From: Coix lacryma-jobi var. lacryma-jobi
Taxonomy: Eukaryota > Streptophyta > Magnoliopsida > Poales > Poaceae
Direction: 5' to 3'
Assembly: GCA_009763385.1 (NCBI GenBank)
Contig: CM019825.1
Coordinates: forward strand, 20,823,499-20,887,498
Length of the DNA stretch: 64,000 bases
The stretch's first letter is position 1, and the number at the start of each line of letters is the position of its first letter. A program made the position numbers and the translations under genes. The notes below the pieces were generated by a model. It saw nothing but the letters and a program-made list of their open reading frames with translations. It was not told the origin of the DNA and searched no databases. Positions 1 to 11,373 of this stretch are shown here, in pieces.

Positions 1-681
1 GTGCCTAATGTCATCATCACCGACAACGACACCCAATTTACGGGCAAAAAATTCACCAACTTCTGCGACGACAACAACATTCGCGTGACCTGGGCCTCGG
101 TCGCATACCCTCAATGCAACGGGCAGGTCGAGCGCGCCAACGGCATGATACTCCATGGGCTGAAGCCGAGGCTGTTCAAGACCCTCAAAAACTTCGGAAA
201 GGGGTGGGCTGCAGAGCTCCCCTCGGTGCTGTGGGGCCTCAGGACTATGCCGAGTCGAGCACCGGGTTCACTCCGTTCTTCCTAACCTACGGCGCCGAGG
301 CTGTCTTGCCTACGGACCTCGAATACGGCTCCCCTCGACTTCGAGCCTACAACGAGCAAACCAACGATGAAAGGCTCGCCAACGCCAAGGACCAGCTTGA
401 GGAGGCCCGAGACGTGGCGCTCATCAACTCCGCGCGCTACCAGCAAACGCTTCGACGCTATCACGACAAGCACGTACGCAAGAGGGATTTGGCGGTGGGG
501 GACCTCGTGCTTCGACGGCTGCAAGACAATCGAGGGCGCCACAAGCTCACTCCTCCGTGGGAAGGCCCATACACCGTGGCTAAGGTGCTCAAGCCAGGAA
601 CATACAAGCTCTACGACGATCAAGGCAGGAATCCTGGCGAACGCGTGGAATATCTCTCAGCTACGTCGCTTCTACCCTTAA
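1..681 (+). pseudogene. gypsy pol C-terminus: integrase core and C-terminal domain, frameshifted
   Basis: The reading frame opens inside the integrase catalytic core. The second catalytic Asp is in the TDNDTQF motif and the catalytic Glu is in the NGQVERAN motif; the first Asp is outside the window. The basic C-terminal domain follows, with the RRYHDKHV and GDLVLRR motifs. Similarity switches frame near 260 (before a GFTPFF motif) and again near 625. The usual ending of this family, a QLRRFYP-like sequence, is reached in frame 1 with a TAA at 679-681. Two frameshifts in under 700 bases mean no functional integrase. The first codon is only the window edge, not a start. Confidence 0.85.
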
Positions 682-1184
682 GGGCCTCGAGGCCCAGCAC
701 ATTCTGTTGCTTCGTACAAACATGTCAAATATGAATGAACAATCTCGTGCATTGTCTTTCGTTTTACTTAGCAACTTAAGGTAGCCTCGACCCTGCCCTG
801 CTCAGGGTCGAAGCCTCCCTCGGTGGCTGACAGGGCCCCCCCCAGACTCCGAAAAAGCGCGTTTTCTTTTCAAGAAAAATAATAAAAAAATTCGACCCTC
901 ATCTCGACTCGTGCCTCGAGTGAACTAGCGACGTCTAAATCCTAAAATACCTAGAGCCTCCAAGGGTCGGGAGGCGTCGACGTAGACGGCCACCTACGCC
1001 CCCGGGCTACGGTACCCTACCTACGCCTCCCCTCGAGGGGCTCGCGACGTATCGAAGGAACACAGACTAAGCTAGCAGAAACTCGAGCTTGCAACAAAGA
1101 GAAGTGGTCAAACGCATTTGAGAAGAAAACAACTCCTTTAAACAAACAAGTCATATATACATACGGGTCTCGACGGACCCTCAT
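682..1184. other. spacer between pol and antisense gene
   Basis: No coding sequence is visible. The stretch holds a C-rich run near 835, an A-rich run near 875-890, and several CCTCGA-type words shared with the rest of this element. It lies between the convergent ends of pol (plus strand) and the antisense gene (minus strand), so it should contain the 3' ends of both transcripts. I could not identify a defined terminator. Confidence 0.5.
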
Positions 1185-4100
1185 TCATGTCATAAAATTC
1201 TTACAGGGGCCTCGACGCCCAAATTTGGCACGCAGGCCCCAATCTTCATCGGTATGATACTCCTCCCCGAGGTCTTCCACGGCGGGCTCAGCCTCGACAC
1301 CCGAGCTAGAGGGAGGAGGGTCCTCGACACCGCTGCTGGCGTCAGGAGGCAGCACGTCCTCCTCGAAGATCTTCGCGAGCGACGTCCCCGGTCTCTCCAT
1401 CTTCTCCAAGATTTTGTCGACACGGCGGTTGTTCCACTCCTCGTCCTTCCCCTCGATCTCGATGAAACCATTGGCGACAACATGGACCGGGAAGCGGAAA
1501 CCGGAGCGGACGACCGCGAGCGTCTGCTTGACGCCATGGTGGAGAGCTTGCCGGACACGGTCCCGCGCCGCTACGTCGAGGAAGCACAAGGCATCGACCA
1601 AGGCGTCGCCTCGGGCCACCGCACCTTCTGCCGCAGCCACCGGAGGAACACCCCGCTCCGCCACCATCGTCTCATCTTGGAGTTGGTCCAAGAGAGCCTG
1701 GTTCGTCCCGCGGAGCTCCTCGACCGTCTTCTCGACCCCTGCGCAACGAACGAGAAAGAGTGAGACTGCGGCGTAACAAAAAACTTCGAGGCCCAAGCAA
1801 GGACAAGGTGTAAGCCTCACCATCGCAATGTTGCCCTAGTTCGGCGAGGTCGCTGGTAAGGCCCTCAGCGCGCTGCTCGAGCCTGCGCTTCTCGGCCAGC
1901 ATGAGGAGCTTCTCGGACCTAAGCTCCTCGACCAGCTTGCCCGCCTCCATGAGGGCCAGATCCTTTCGGATCACCTCCTGCCGCGCCGCCCCCTCGGCAG
2001 CTCGGGCGGTGGCGACACCGCTCTCGGCGTCTTCGGCCTCCTTCTTCGCCGCCTCCGCTGCGGACCGAGCGGCGGCGGCATCGCGTTGAGCATCCTCAGC
2101 CTCTTTTCTCGCCGCCTCCGCTGCGGTTCGGGCGGTGGCAGCCTCGCCTCGGGCGTCAGCGGCCTCCTTCTTCGCCGCCTTAGCTTCAGCCCGGGCGGAG
2201 GTGGCCCCGCTTCGGGAGTCCGCGGCCTCCTTCCTCGACGCCTCGAGAGCGGCGGCGGCCTCCTCCTTGGATCGAGCGACCTCACCTCGAGCCGCCCGGA
2301 CCTCCGCCTCCGCCTCGTTGAGCCGGCTCGCCATTTGGGCGTTCCGACTCAGCTCAGCGCGGAGATCTTGAAGCTCCGCCTCAGCCCTCACGAGGGCGGC
2401 CGACACCTGTGCGGACCTGGCCCGCCTCCTCAGAGCAGGACCGCTCCGCCTCCGCCATGAGCTCGGCCACCTCCCGGAAGATGGACCGCACCTCGCGCGG
2501 GGCCCCCCGCTGGGCCGGTTGCTCGACGGGGACCATGGCAAGGGACGGGCTCGGCGCGTCGGGAAACGGCCATACTGGTCGGTCAAGCTCGATGTCGGGC
2601 AGATCCTCCTCCGCCCCGAGCTGCCCCAGTTGCGGCCCGCCGCCCGACGGCACGGGCCCCGGCTCCCTCCGTCCCTCCGCCGGCACCTCCTGTCGCTCCG
2701 CCGCCTCCCGAGGCGGCGTCACAACCTCGCGTGGGGACGAAGACTCGAGCGGCGGCGAGTCGATCGAAAGAAGGCTCGACCCCGGGCCCTCTTCCCTGGC
2801 CGGGTCCTCCGGCGTCTTGTCAGCGCTAGCCGGCGCCTCGGCGCCTCCACCATCGTCAAGCCCGCGGCGAGGAGCGGCCCCTGCTCCAGCTCGTTCAGGA
2901 GGTCCTCCACCGTCGGCTCCTTCTCCGCCAACGCCTCTCCCCCCTTTCCCTCCTCCACAGCCCGGCTCGTGTCGGTCGGGGCCTCGAGGGGCGCAGTCTC
3001 CTCGGCCCCAGACACCGGCGGGGCCATGCTCGCCCCAGGCGCTTCCCCCGGAACAGCCGTTGTGGTGGGGGGAAGGGTGGCGCTCCCAACTGGCGCCATC
3101 GCGGGAGGAGGAGGAGGGGGAGGAGGCAACGCCTCAGTGGGCGTGGTAGTGGCGGGCTCGATGCCATAAGCTGCGGTCCCTGCAATACGAGATGACAGTG
3201 ATATCAGAACCGGGAAGGATGCCTCGACCCCTGCGGTCGATGGCGATGGCCTCACCAAGATTCGCGACGATCATCTGGCCTCCTCGAGCCATGGCAGCTC
3301 GAGCCTTCTCCAGCCAAGCGGCTTCTCTAGCGGAGGAAGGTGCCATACCTCGAGGTGCTTGTGCCTCGACGGGGCTCGAGGTCTTGGCCCGCTTGGACGC
3401 AGCGAGGTCCACCTCCTGGTAGGAGCGCTTCCCCCTGAGAAACCAGAGATGGCATGCATCATCAAAAGTAAAGAGGTAAAGCCTCACTACCGACGAGATC
3501 CAAGAAAATTACTCACCCAAAGTGGCGGCTGGGCTTCTTTCCGGAATCGCCAGACCCACTCGGGGGCTTCGAGCCCACCCCACGGCTCGAGCCCTGCGCC
3601 TGGGCCGTCTCCGCAGGGCTGGGATGGGGGGAGGGCTCCCGACGCCTCCCATGGCTCAACCGCGAGGGAGAGCCCTCCTTCCGCCCCACATCGCGGGAGG
3701 GCGACCGTACCTCCCTCGTGCTGTCGTCGTGGCGCCTGCCCCGGCGCGGGCTCCGGGACCTGCTCCGGCGCTCGCGCTGGCGGTCGCGCCCTCCCGCGTC
3801 TGCTTCTGTGTCCCGGCGGCGGTGCGGCGATGGACTCTGGGGACGCTCACGCCCCTGGTCACGAGACGCCCGGGGGCTCCCTCCCCGACGCTCGTGATGG
3901 TGCGGGCTCGACGCCTCCTTCTGACGCCCGCTCCTCCGCGGGCTCGACCCTGACCTCGATGGCTCGTGGCGGTCGGACCTGGAGCCCCTCCCGATGTGGT
4001 CACTGCCCCTCGAGGCTCGGCCCTTCTCGAGACCTCCCGCCCGGGCTGACGCGGGGGTGGCCTCAGTTGGTGCTGTGGCGGAGGCGCTCCGGGTTCGGGG

Positions 4101-4314
4101 CTTCCTCCCGACAGGGGGCACGTCCGGCCGGGACCTCGACGTGCCCTGGGCCTCCGACGAGGCGGAGCTGGGTGTGGCCTTCTGCTGCTTCACCCCGCGC
4201 GGTACCTTCGCCGGTGGGACCTCGTAGATGTCCTCCTGCACAGGGGAGCGGTCAGCCCAGATGTCGCCAAACCCCGCGCGTCTCAGGCGCGCGTCCATCC
4301 CCTCGTCGTCGCTC

Positions 4315-4351
<37 letters not shown>

Positions 4352-5635
4352 CCGAGCTCGAGGAGCTGAGCTCAGGGGGACTCGTCCCCAGGCTGCCGAT
4401 TGCGGCGAGCCTTCGCCAACCTTTGCTCCCGAGCCGACCGACGCAAGTTTTTGTTTTTCTCTTTCTTCTTTCTGGAATCCTTGTTCTCTTTTTCCTTTTG
4501 AGCGGAGAGGCGCCTCACCTGTGTCTCCGCGGCGTCCTCCCTCACCGGGGGCCTCGAGGCACGACACGTGAATGCCCCCTGCGAAAAAAGGAAACGTGAT
4601 GAGGAAAAAAACACGAAAAGAAGGCGCAAGGTTCGAAGAAGAAAGAAGGAGGGGAGGCTCGAGACGGGCTAGCTCGATGGGGACCTACCAGATCGAGGCA
4701 CCCCTTGTCGGGCGCCATAGGGATCAGCTTGGAACTCTCCAGGGCAAACGATCCCTGGATCGTGATCGCCACCCGAGAGATGCCGTCGCTACAAGTCAGC
4801 CCCTCCTTGGCCATCCTCGACCCGTTCAACGCCTCAGGCTCGGCCTTCGGCCCCATCTCAAACAAGAAAAGGGGGCGGTCCGCCAGCGGAAGAACCTGTC
4901 GCTGGTGGAACGCCCAGATTACCGCCTGGACGGTCAGCCCCTTCTCGTCCACCAGCGTCTTCATCATCTCCATCAGGGGCAGCAAATGGCGCTGCTTATC
5001 CGCCGCGACGCCCCAGTTCCACTTTTCCGGGCGCTGGTCAAGGACCCTGCCGGTGTACTGTGGAAGGAGCCCCCTCTCGTTCCGCAGATAGAACCAGTGG
5101 TCGTCCCATCCCGCTTGGTTGGTCGAGAGCTTGTAGCGGAGGTACTCGCGGGGGACGCCGGCCGACGAGGTCCCAGTCCGCATGGTAATGGCGAGGGAGC
5201 CAGCGCACACGAGCCGCTTCCCGCTAGACTTCGACGTCTTGGTGAAGAGCTCGCCCCGGAAAATGTGAACGAACATCTCCCAGTGCGGCTCGATCTTTCA
5301 GGTACCCCTCGCACACCGCAGCGAAGATGGCGGCGTGCGAGATCGAGTTGGGGGAGAAATGCTGCAGCTCCACCTCGTAGTGGTGGGTCAACGCACGCAT
5401 GAAGCGGCTCGGCGAGACACCGAGCCTCATGCGGTGGTAACGGGTGAAGCTCACCACGTACCCCTCCTGGCGGCTGCGGCTCCCGGTGATCCGCCGATGG
5501 GACGATCCACCACGCGGGTCCCCCCTCCGGGTTGGGGCGGAGAAGTCCCTGCGCCACCAGCGAGTCCAACTCGCGATGCGTCGTCTTCGATCGGCTCCAG
5601 TCTTCGGCCGGTTGCGGCGGAGTCTTGTCGGCCAT
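1185..5635 (-). pseudogene. antisense gene of Tat-type element (Transposase_28-like protein), broken
   Basis: A gene reading opposite to pol. The likely start is the ATG at 5635 (MADKTPP), about 140 bases after a TATA box. The first exon (about 5635-4690) matches in my reading the 'putative gypsy type transposon' family (Pfam Transposase_28), with motifs GYVVSF, SPSRFMRAL, NSISHAAIF and FRGELFT. Frame changes near 5480 and 5298 break it. A likely donor (GTAGGT) follows near 4690. Later coding blocks give an acidic Asp run (4315-4349), an Arg/Ser-rich region (4298-3513), a Pro-rich segment near 3150-2900, an Ala/Glu-rich coiled coil (about 2420-1850), and a C-terminal domain ending with a TGA at 1185. 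Similar antisense proteins are known from Tat elements; their function is unknown. Splice sites of the middle exons were not all resolved. Confidence 0.7.
4315..4349. repeat. TCA trinucleotide microsatellite encoding an Asp run
   Basis: About eleven copies of TCA/ATC in a row. Read on the minus strand in the frame of the antisense gene it encodes an uninterrupted acidic stretch of Asp residues flanked by Glu and Ser, next to a basic Arg/Ser-rich region. Its length is likely to vary between copies of the element. Confidence 0.85.
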
Positions 5636-5772
5636 GGCAACGACGGCGTGGACTTGGGCGGCGGATGGACAGCAGAGGAGGATACGGATGGCGGGCTCAG
5701 GAAGGAGATGCACGGGAGCTGGGCGGCTATGAAGGCAAAGGCAAAGAGAAGAGCCCTCTCCCCCTCTCTTGG

Positions 5773-5780
5773 TATTTATA
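5773..5780 (-). promoter_or_regulatory. TATA box of the antisense gene
   Basis: TATAAATA on the minus strand, about 138 bases upstream of the proposed start codon at 5635. Position and sequence fit a core promoter with a short 5' leader. It supports the view that the antisense gene is a separate transcription unit rather than a shadow of another frame. Transcription itself is not shown. Confidence 0.55.
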
Positions 5781-6783
5781 CGAAAGAACCCCAACAGGCG
5801 AGGCGTCCCACGGCGACGAAAAAGGTAACCGCATAGCATTTAATGCGCCCACCTAACCACGTCTCGAGCCGGATACAGGGTACACGTGGCAGCTCTCCAT
5901 TCGCTCCACTACCCAGGCCCGCCACGACCGTCGCCCCAGCTTCGCGTCCGCCGCCCTCCCTGACAGATTTCGCCTAAAAAGGCACGCCCAACGGGCAGAA
6001 GGATTCCCAGACGACGGAGGCTTCTTCAGGAAGGTAAAAACGGGCCCCGGCCCTAAGCCTCGAAGCAGCGAAGGCTGGCCCTCGAAGAGGGTTCGACAGC
6101 TGGCTTCGAGCACCCGAGTCAGGGACACCAAGGGGCGCCACTCGCAGCATCGCTCGAGGGCCAAGCCCTCGAGGCCCCTCACGTGTATCCAAGGCGGGGC
6201 GCGCGACGTGCATTGAGATCCCCTCGGTGGGAGGCATCGAGCCACCGGGTCCTATCGAATGGACCCGACACTCCTGCAGACTGAGCACCCATGCTTTATG
6301 AGATCGCCTCCGGGCTACAGTCGACCCCTATCGAACGGGGCACGAGGTCTCACTTGGATTCCCCGTTACCAGCTCACCGGGAACCTCGATACTCGCCCGC
6401 TCGTGGTAGTACGAGGCATACCCCCTCGCATCCGATCGAAAGGACTCGCGGGATGACAAGCCAGGGCAACCGGCGTGCCGGACGGCTCGAAGTGCCGGCC
6501 GGTCAGTTCAGCCTGGCACCCCTCGACGAAAGAGGGTAAAAAACTCGGGGGCTCGACACTCCCGAACCTAAAAAACGCAACTAACACTCACACAAGAAAA
6601 AGCCCACGAGGGAGTCCTAACCACTCCCCCGTGGCCTCGGGGGCTACACCCGCGGGTGTCGCTCGCACGACACCCACGGAATCAAAGCAACCAAACCCTC
6701 GAGAACCGGCTAGCTAACCCTCGAGGTCCCAGTCGGGAGCCGCTGCTCGAGTGCAAGCACTCAAACAAGGGCTCGGGGGCTAC
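5781..6783. other. non-coding region upstream of antisense gene, ending at the polypurine tract
   Basis: No open frame here has coding character. It is GC-rich with many CCTCGAG and TCGAG words. It should hold the upstream control region of the antisense gene. At its right end, GGGCTCGGGGGCTAC directly before the LTR start at 6784 serves as the polypurine tract for plus-strand synthesis. Confidence 0.55.
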
Positions 6784-8051
6784 TGTCAGGGGTCCATAAA
6801 AGGGGTACCCCCAATCAACACAAAACAAATAGGTTAAACCTAGAACACCAATTAATAAACCCAGCTAAGCTAACCTCCCAAGAAACCAATCCCTCGAAGT
6901 CTGCAACGCTGGCACACCACCAGGGAGCTTAGACTTGTCGAGACCTTACCGGCCACCTCCTGGTAGCCCACCCCTCGAACCCGCAACAGCTGTGCATCGC
7001 TCCTCGGGACCTCGCGCGGGGACCTCGAGCCCCTCCAGCACGATAGCCTATCCCTCGGGGCTCGTCTCGATCTAGGCCTCGAGCTGGAGCTCAGCCTCCA
7101 CTCACCCTGAGCCCTCAGCGCACGGGCTCGAGCGAGTGCGCCACTACCCTTCGAAGCCCTCCACGAGGAGGAAGCTTCCTGCTCCCTAACCCCATACCGC
7201 GCATTTAATGCGTCCACCTACTCCAGTCACGTCCTCTGCAGCCCGACGTGTACCACAGTGACCAGGGCAGAGTCCAGTCTCGTTTTCACCACAAGCATGG
7301 GCAAAAAGGTGCCAGTACGGCACTGTTAACCCATACCCTACACTGTCGCACGTCCAAACCACGTCTCGAGGCCCGGTTTCCTGCTGCTCAATCGGGTTTC
7401 CCGGGACTTGCCCATAACTGCGGGGACTCGAGCCCCCCGTAGGCGCCACCTCGAGGCCGGCTCTGAGCCCCTCGAGCCCTGACTGCTTTCATGCTATTGG
7501 AGGACAGGTACCCCAAGACCCGGCGGGACTATGCACGTATCGTACGTGCCGGGATGGGCGGTGCACGGCCTCCACGTCGCCACGCCTCCACGTCTGCACC
7601 CGGGATGGAGGCCACGCTTCAAGGACGCCCCAACATCAACCCCCACGTCGGCTACAATGTCTTCGACAAGACAGGGTTCCTACCCTTCCCCGTATTGGGC
7701 ACCGTACGCCCTGACACCTGTAATACCCTTGTGTAACCCTGGCCTCCCCTTGCTCTGTAAAAGGGGACACCAGGGCCCTCAGTCCACGTTTACAGACACG
7801 TTAGAACGCACATACGCCCGCACACACGCACACTCAAGTCCGGACTCCGGTCCACGCTCATTGAGCTTGTATTCGCCCCTGTACGAGCACTTAGGTGCAA
7901 GTAATACAAGAACCTCCTCCCCTGCTGGACGTAGGGCCTTCTTTGCCCGAACCAGGATAAATCCTTGTGTCATCTTGCATCACCATCCAGGAAGAGAGCA
8001 CGCGATCATATTACTCGTTGGTGTCGTACCCCCGGGTTCGAAACACCGACA
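6784..8051 (+). repeat. 3' LTR of the Tat-type element
   Basis: Begins TGTCAGGGGTCC right after the polypurine tract and ends CACCGACA, giving the standard TG...CA termini; length 1268 bp. The right boundary is fixed by comparison with the intact LTR of element A: from 8052 on, the sequence matches 28321 onward. A possible promoter is the stretch near 7758 (TGTAAAAGGGG), which looks like a worn TATA element. The 5' LTR lies outside the window. Confidence 0.85.
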
Positions 8052-9097
8052 GATTTAAGATAGATAACCGTACTACTAAGAGGGGCAAACATGTTTGCAT
8101 TACGGTTGTCTAGTGCCACTTGTGAGCTCTATGGTTTTGATCGCTTTATGATGAGTGGTGGTAAGTCAAAAACCTTTGAGAAAAACGTTTGTGAAAAGCT
8201 AACTAGTGACTATGGAAACGATGCTCTTTTCGAGATCATTGGTTTGGAGTTGGCTTGTTTTAAGAAAAAGGTTTTCTTAGCGCTCGTGAGCTAACTTTAT
8301 ATTGCTTGAGAGCAACATTTGGAGAGTGAGTGTGCTCCACTAGTGCGAATCTTTGCGTGAGAGATTACTTGTGGCACTAGGTGGTCGTCGTGCGGGCGTG
8401 GTTATCTATTACTCTTGGAGCTTGCCGGCTCCTAGACGGTTTGGTGATTGTGTCTCCGTGAAGCACACAAGAAGATTGTGCGGTGCTCCGAAGTTGGCTT
8501 TGTGAGGGGCTATTGAGCTCATCCCCGCCGGAGAAAGGCAAAGAGCATCTCTAGTAAACTTGAGGCGTGAAGAGTATCTAGTGATTTGGTTGGCTCAAAG
8601 TTTAGTGCTCACGTGGAGCCTACCTTGTGGGGGTAGTCCGAAGCTTTTGTGCTTGGAGCTAACAAGAGGAGCAACAATCCTAGAACTTGCTTCAACATGG
8701 ATTAAGTGACCGGCAAGTCACCGAACCACGTTAAAAACATCGTGTGTCATCCTCTCCCTTTTGGTTTGCCTATCTCAACACAAGTTCATTTCATTTCATA
8801 TTACACATACTTGTGTTGACCTTGTATCTTGTTTTTACATTCATATATATATTGATATCTTGTGTAGTCATTCTTGATATACATTCTTACAGTTGATCAT
8901 CTTGCTAAATAGCTCCAACTTGACTTGTGTAAAATAGAAATACTCTTGGTAGTATATCTTGCTAAGTTCATAATTAGAGGGGTGTAGTCAAAATTATAAT
9001 TGAGCCTATCTCTTCCGCTATTAATTTTGAGTACTTTTGTATTTAATTTTAAAATCGACTATTCACCCCCCCTCTAGTCGGCCATCTCGATCCTACA
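8052..9097 (+). repeat. 5' LTR of element A (5' part lost in window, internal deletion)
   Basis: Aligns with 28321-28574 and 29217-29998 of the 3' LTR. Relative to that copy, about 640 bp are missing at position 8303, where short CTTGC/TTGC repeats flank the gap. The missing piece contains the palindrome array and the TATATATA box, so this LTR has no obvious core promoter. The right end is the TCCTACA before the primer site. The first part of this LTR is displaced upstream of the window by the Tat element. Confidence 0.88.
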
Positions 9098-9099
9098 AG

Positions 9100-9110
9100 T
9101 GGTATCAAAG
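9100..9110 (+). other. primer binding site of element A
   Basis: TGGTATCAAAG two bases after the LTR end. It is complementary to the 3' end of initiator Met tRNA, with one change from the usual TGGTATCAGAG. It fixes the LTR boundary and the plus orientation. Confidence 0.85.
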
Positions 9111-9149
9111 TCACGGTCTCTCTATTGAGGTCTTTACCGACCCGAGAGG

Positions 9150-9592
9150 ATGACAACTTATGGGTTAGGAGTTGAGTGTCCACATATCTTTGATGGTACA
9201 TGCTTTACACCTTGGAAAGAATGGATGGTTTGCAATTTCAAATTCATTAGTCCTCAAATGTGGTGGATCGTGAATGTAGGCTTTTCTCAAATGTTGGATG
9301 AGGTAAACCCAACTCCGGCACAAGAGAAATGCCTAGATCTCGATATCCAAGCTATTAATATCTTTTATCAATCTTTGAGGGATATTGTCTTTAAAGAGAT
9401 CATGGACATGAAGACTGCTCATGAAATTTGGAAATTTCTCAATGAGAAGTATGATGTGATTACAATTGTTGTTGAGCAAGTGCATTCTTTGGATGATTGC
9501 ATAGTCGATGACATTGTTGAGCATATTGATGAACTCTTTGGTCAAGGTTGACTCTACAAGTCCATCTACATCAACACATTGTCACATGTCTT
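9150..9592 (+). pseudogene. Gag-like ORF of element A, N-terminal part
   Basis: Starts at ATG 9150 (MTTYGLG), 50 bases after the primer site. The N-terminal half, with FDGT, WKEWM, TAHEIWKFLNEKYD and similar motifs, has the pattern of copia-type Gag (UBN2/DUF4219 class). A TGA at 9549-9551 ends frame 3. Frame 1 (VKVDSTSPSTS) carries on to the insertion point of element B at 9592 and continues after 20943, so a small indel lies near 9540. The segment between the UBN2-like half and the coiled coil is shorter than I expect for related elements. It would be the structural capsid protein of virus-like particles. Confidence 0.7.
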
Positions 9593-11310
9593 TGCGGATA
9601 CATGGGTGTATGCCGAGTCTCTGAGTGATGAGTGATTGTCAACTGGGATAATGCTCATGTTCTTTGGCTTGTGTTGTGCAGGTGTCGAGCACGGATACAG
9701 TGATCAGAGGCAAGGTGAAGGTCAAGTAGAGACGTGTCGTGCCGATGGGCCGAGAGTGGTGAAGGGCGGACGTAAGGCTTGGACTGAGGGACCGGTGGCC
9801 CGAGGATCAGCTGTGGTGGCTGACAGCCTGGGATAGCGACGAGCGAAGACTTGCGGGACATGGTGTTGCTCGGGTCGAGGACCTGGGTACACGTGTCGGT
9901 GGACGGGGTGCACAGGCGGTGCATCCCCTCTACAGCTTCGGTTTGGTGGTAGAGCCAGAGAAAAACCATCGAGTGGACGGTTTCCAGGTTTGGGCCTCAA
10001 AACCTGGGCGCTGATGGTTTCCGAGTTTGGCCACAAAACTCGGGCTGAGGACGGTTTCCAGGTTTGGGCCTCAAAACCTGGGTGCTGCGGGTTTGGCCCA
10101 TTTATCTCAGTCATTTTCTCTTTGCTTCTAGGGTTTCCTGCTCTCCCAATCCCCTGCTGTAGCTAGCTGAGATCCGCAGAGAACCATACCTCTGTGTACT
10201 GGAGATTTTGAGGAAGTGAGGCCGTAACCTCACTGTTGTAGCGTGTGGTAGCCACACGGTTGCAGATCGATGACTTGATTCGCGTTTTGTTCGTGTTCTT
10301 CGTTTCTCCGCAATTTTCCCGTCACTCGATCTCCCTCTCTTCTGCATGTTTGCAAAATCCGTTTGAATCAACTTGTTCTTTATAGTGAGGAGATTATTTC
10401 CACCGAAGGAATTTATCTAACTCTTCACGAACAAGTAGATCGGGTTGATTTCGTATTCGTGGCATTTTTTCGTTCATACTCCTCCCCTTTCGATTTCCCG
10501 GTGATTGAATCGATTTGAGCGGATGATTTCTTGGGGATAGTCTCCTAACTACCTCGTGATCATCCTCTCCAAGTTTGGGAACGTGGGATTGTGAGTTGAT
10601 TCGATTTGGAGAAGTTTTAGGAGAAGGGCGACCAAAATGGCCCTCTCTGCAAGGTCGCGGACAGTCCGCGCCTGGTACCACGGACAGTCCAGGCATCGGG
10701 AGTGAGCCAGATCAGTGGCTGCGTTCCTCGGCTGCCTTGGCGATTTTTGACCGGCGGACAGTCCGCAGTTGAATTTCACGGACAGTCCGGGAGTCGACCA
10801 GGGACATTCAGCAACCTTGCTGTTTCGTCCATTTGGCCGGCGGACAGTCCGCAGTAGGCGCGGACAGTCCGGGACCCCAGGGCCGGACAGTCCGGGAATC
10901 GCCTGTAGCCTCCGGTTTAGTGTGTTTGCTCTCCCGGCTTGTTCGCTTGGTTTCCGGACTTCTCGTTTGGCCTTGTAGTTGACCAAGGAACCTCTCTAGG
11001 TATCTTTGCTACTTGTTAGCATCGGTATTTGAGAATTTCTCAACGTAGCCGTCTATCTATGTTCGGGACTTGGTTTTTGAGGGTCGAACTTGACCAAGTG
11101 CTTTTGCCGTTCGGTTTGCTATCGCTTTGTGGTGCCTCGCTGTGATCCTAGGGATCATCCACCCTCTTCCAAGGGTCGTGGGCATCATGGTCTCGGTCGT
11201 AGCTTTTGGGGGTTGATTTTGAGACAATCGGCCAAAGTTTCGAAAGAAATTTTTTGAGCTCCCATTCACCGCCCCTCTGGTCGCCTTGCTAGTACTTTCT
11301 CGGTCCTTCA
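9593..11310 (+). repeat. 5' LTR of element B
   Basis: Starts TGCGGATACATGG and ends GGTCCTTCA; 1718 bp. It lacks about 350 bp present in the 3' LTR (equivalent to about 19351-19701), with the gap at about 10100. Two further small gaps are a 9-bp piece near 10290 and one palindrome unit near 10855. From 10668 to 10892 it carries seven copies of a CGGACAGTCCG-type palindrome. Confidence 0.9.
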
Positions 11311-11312
11311 AT

Positions 11313-11325
11313 TGGTATCGGAGCG
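11313..11325 (+). other. primer binding site of element B
   Basis: TGGTATCGGAGCG two bases after the 5' LTR end. It fits the Met-tRNA class of copia primer sites and confirms the LTR boundary and orientation. Confidence 0.82.
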
Positions 11326-11373
11326 GGTTAAGGATCTTCCACCTTAGCCGGTTCCAGATCCACAGAAGGCGAC

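Larger units (their letters stand above)
1..8051 (+). mobile_element. Ty3/gypsy Tat-type retrotransposon, 3' part
   Basis: This is the 3' portion of a long gypsy element whose 5' part lies before the window. In order it holds the end of pol (integrase), a spacer, a long gene on the opposite strand, a second spacer ending in a purine-rich tract, and a 3' LTR (6784-8051). An extra antisense gene between pol and the 3' LTR is known from Tat-lineage elements of grasses (Grande and relatives), which is the basis of the call. The LTR begins TGTCAG and ends CCGACA, and the next bases continue the LTR of element A. The element therefore inserted into the 5' LTR of A. The expected 5-bp target duplication (GATTT, 8052-8056) cannot be checked because the other side is outside. 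Frameshifts in pol and in the antisense gene show it is inactive. Confidence 0.85.

Noticed and set aside
3359..4369. Plus-strand frame of 336 codons ending in a His run.
   Set aside because: It is the complement of the Arg/Ser-rich and Asp-run coding of the antisense gene; the His run is the TCA microsatellite read in another frame.
8091..8294. Small ORF of about 65 codons in element A LTR, present again at 28375-28563.
   Set aside because: It recurs only because both LTRs share the sequence. No independent conservation is visible, and one copy starts at a different codon.
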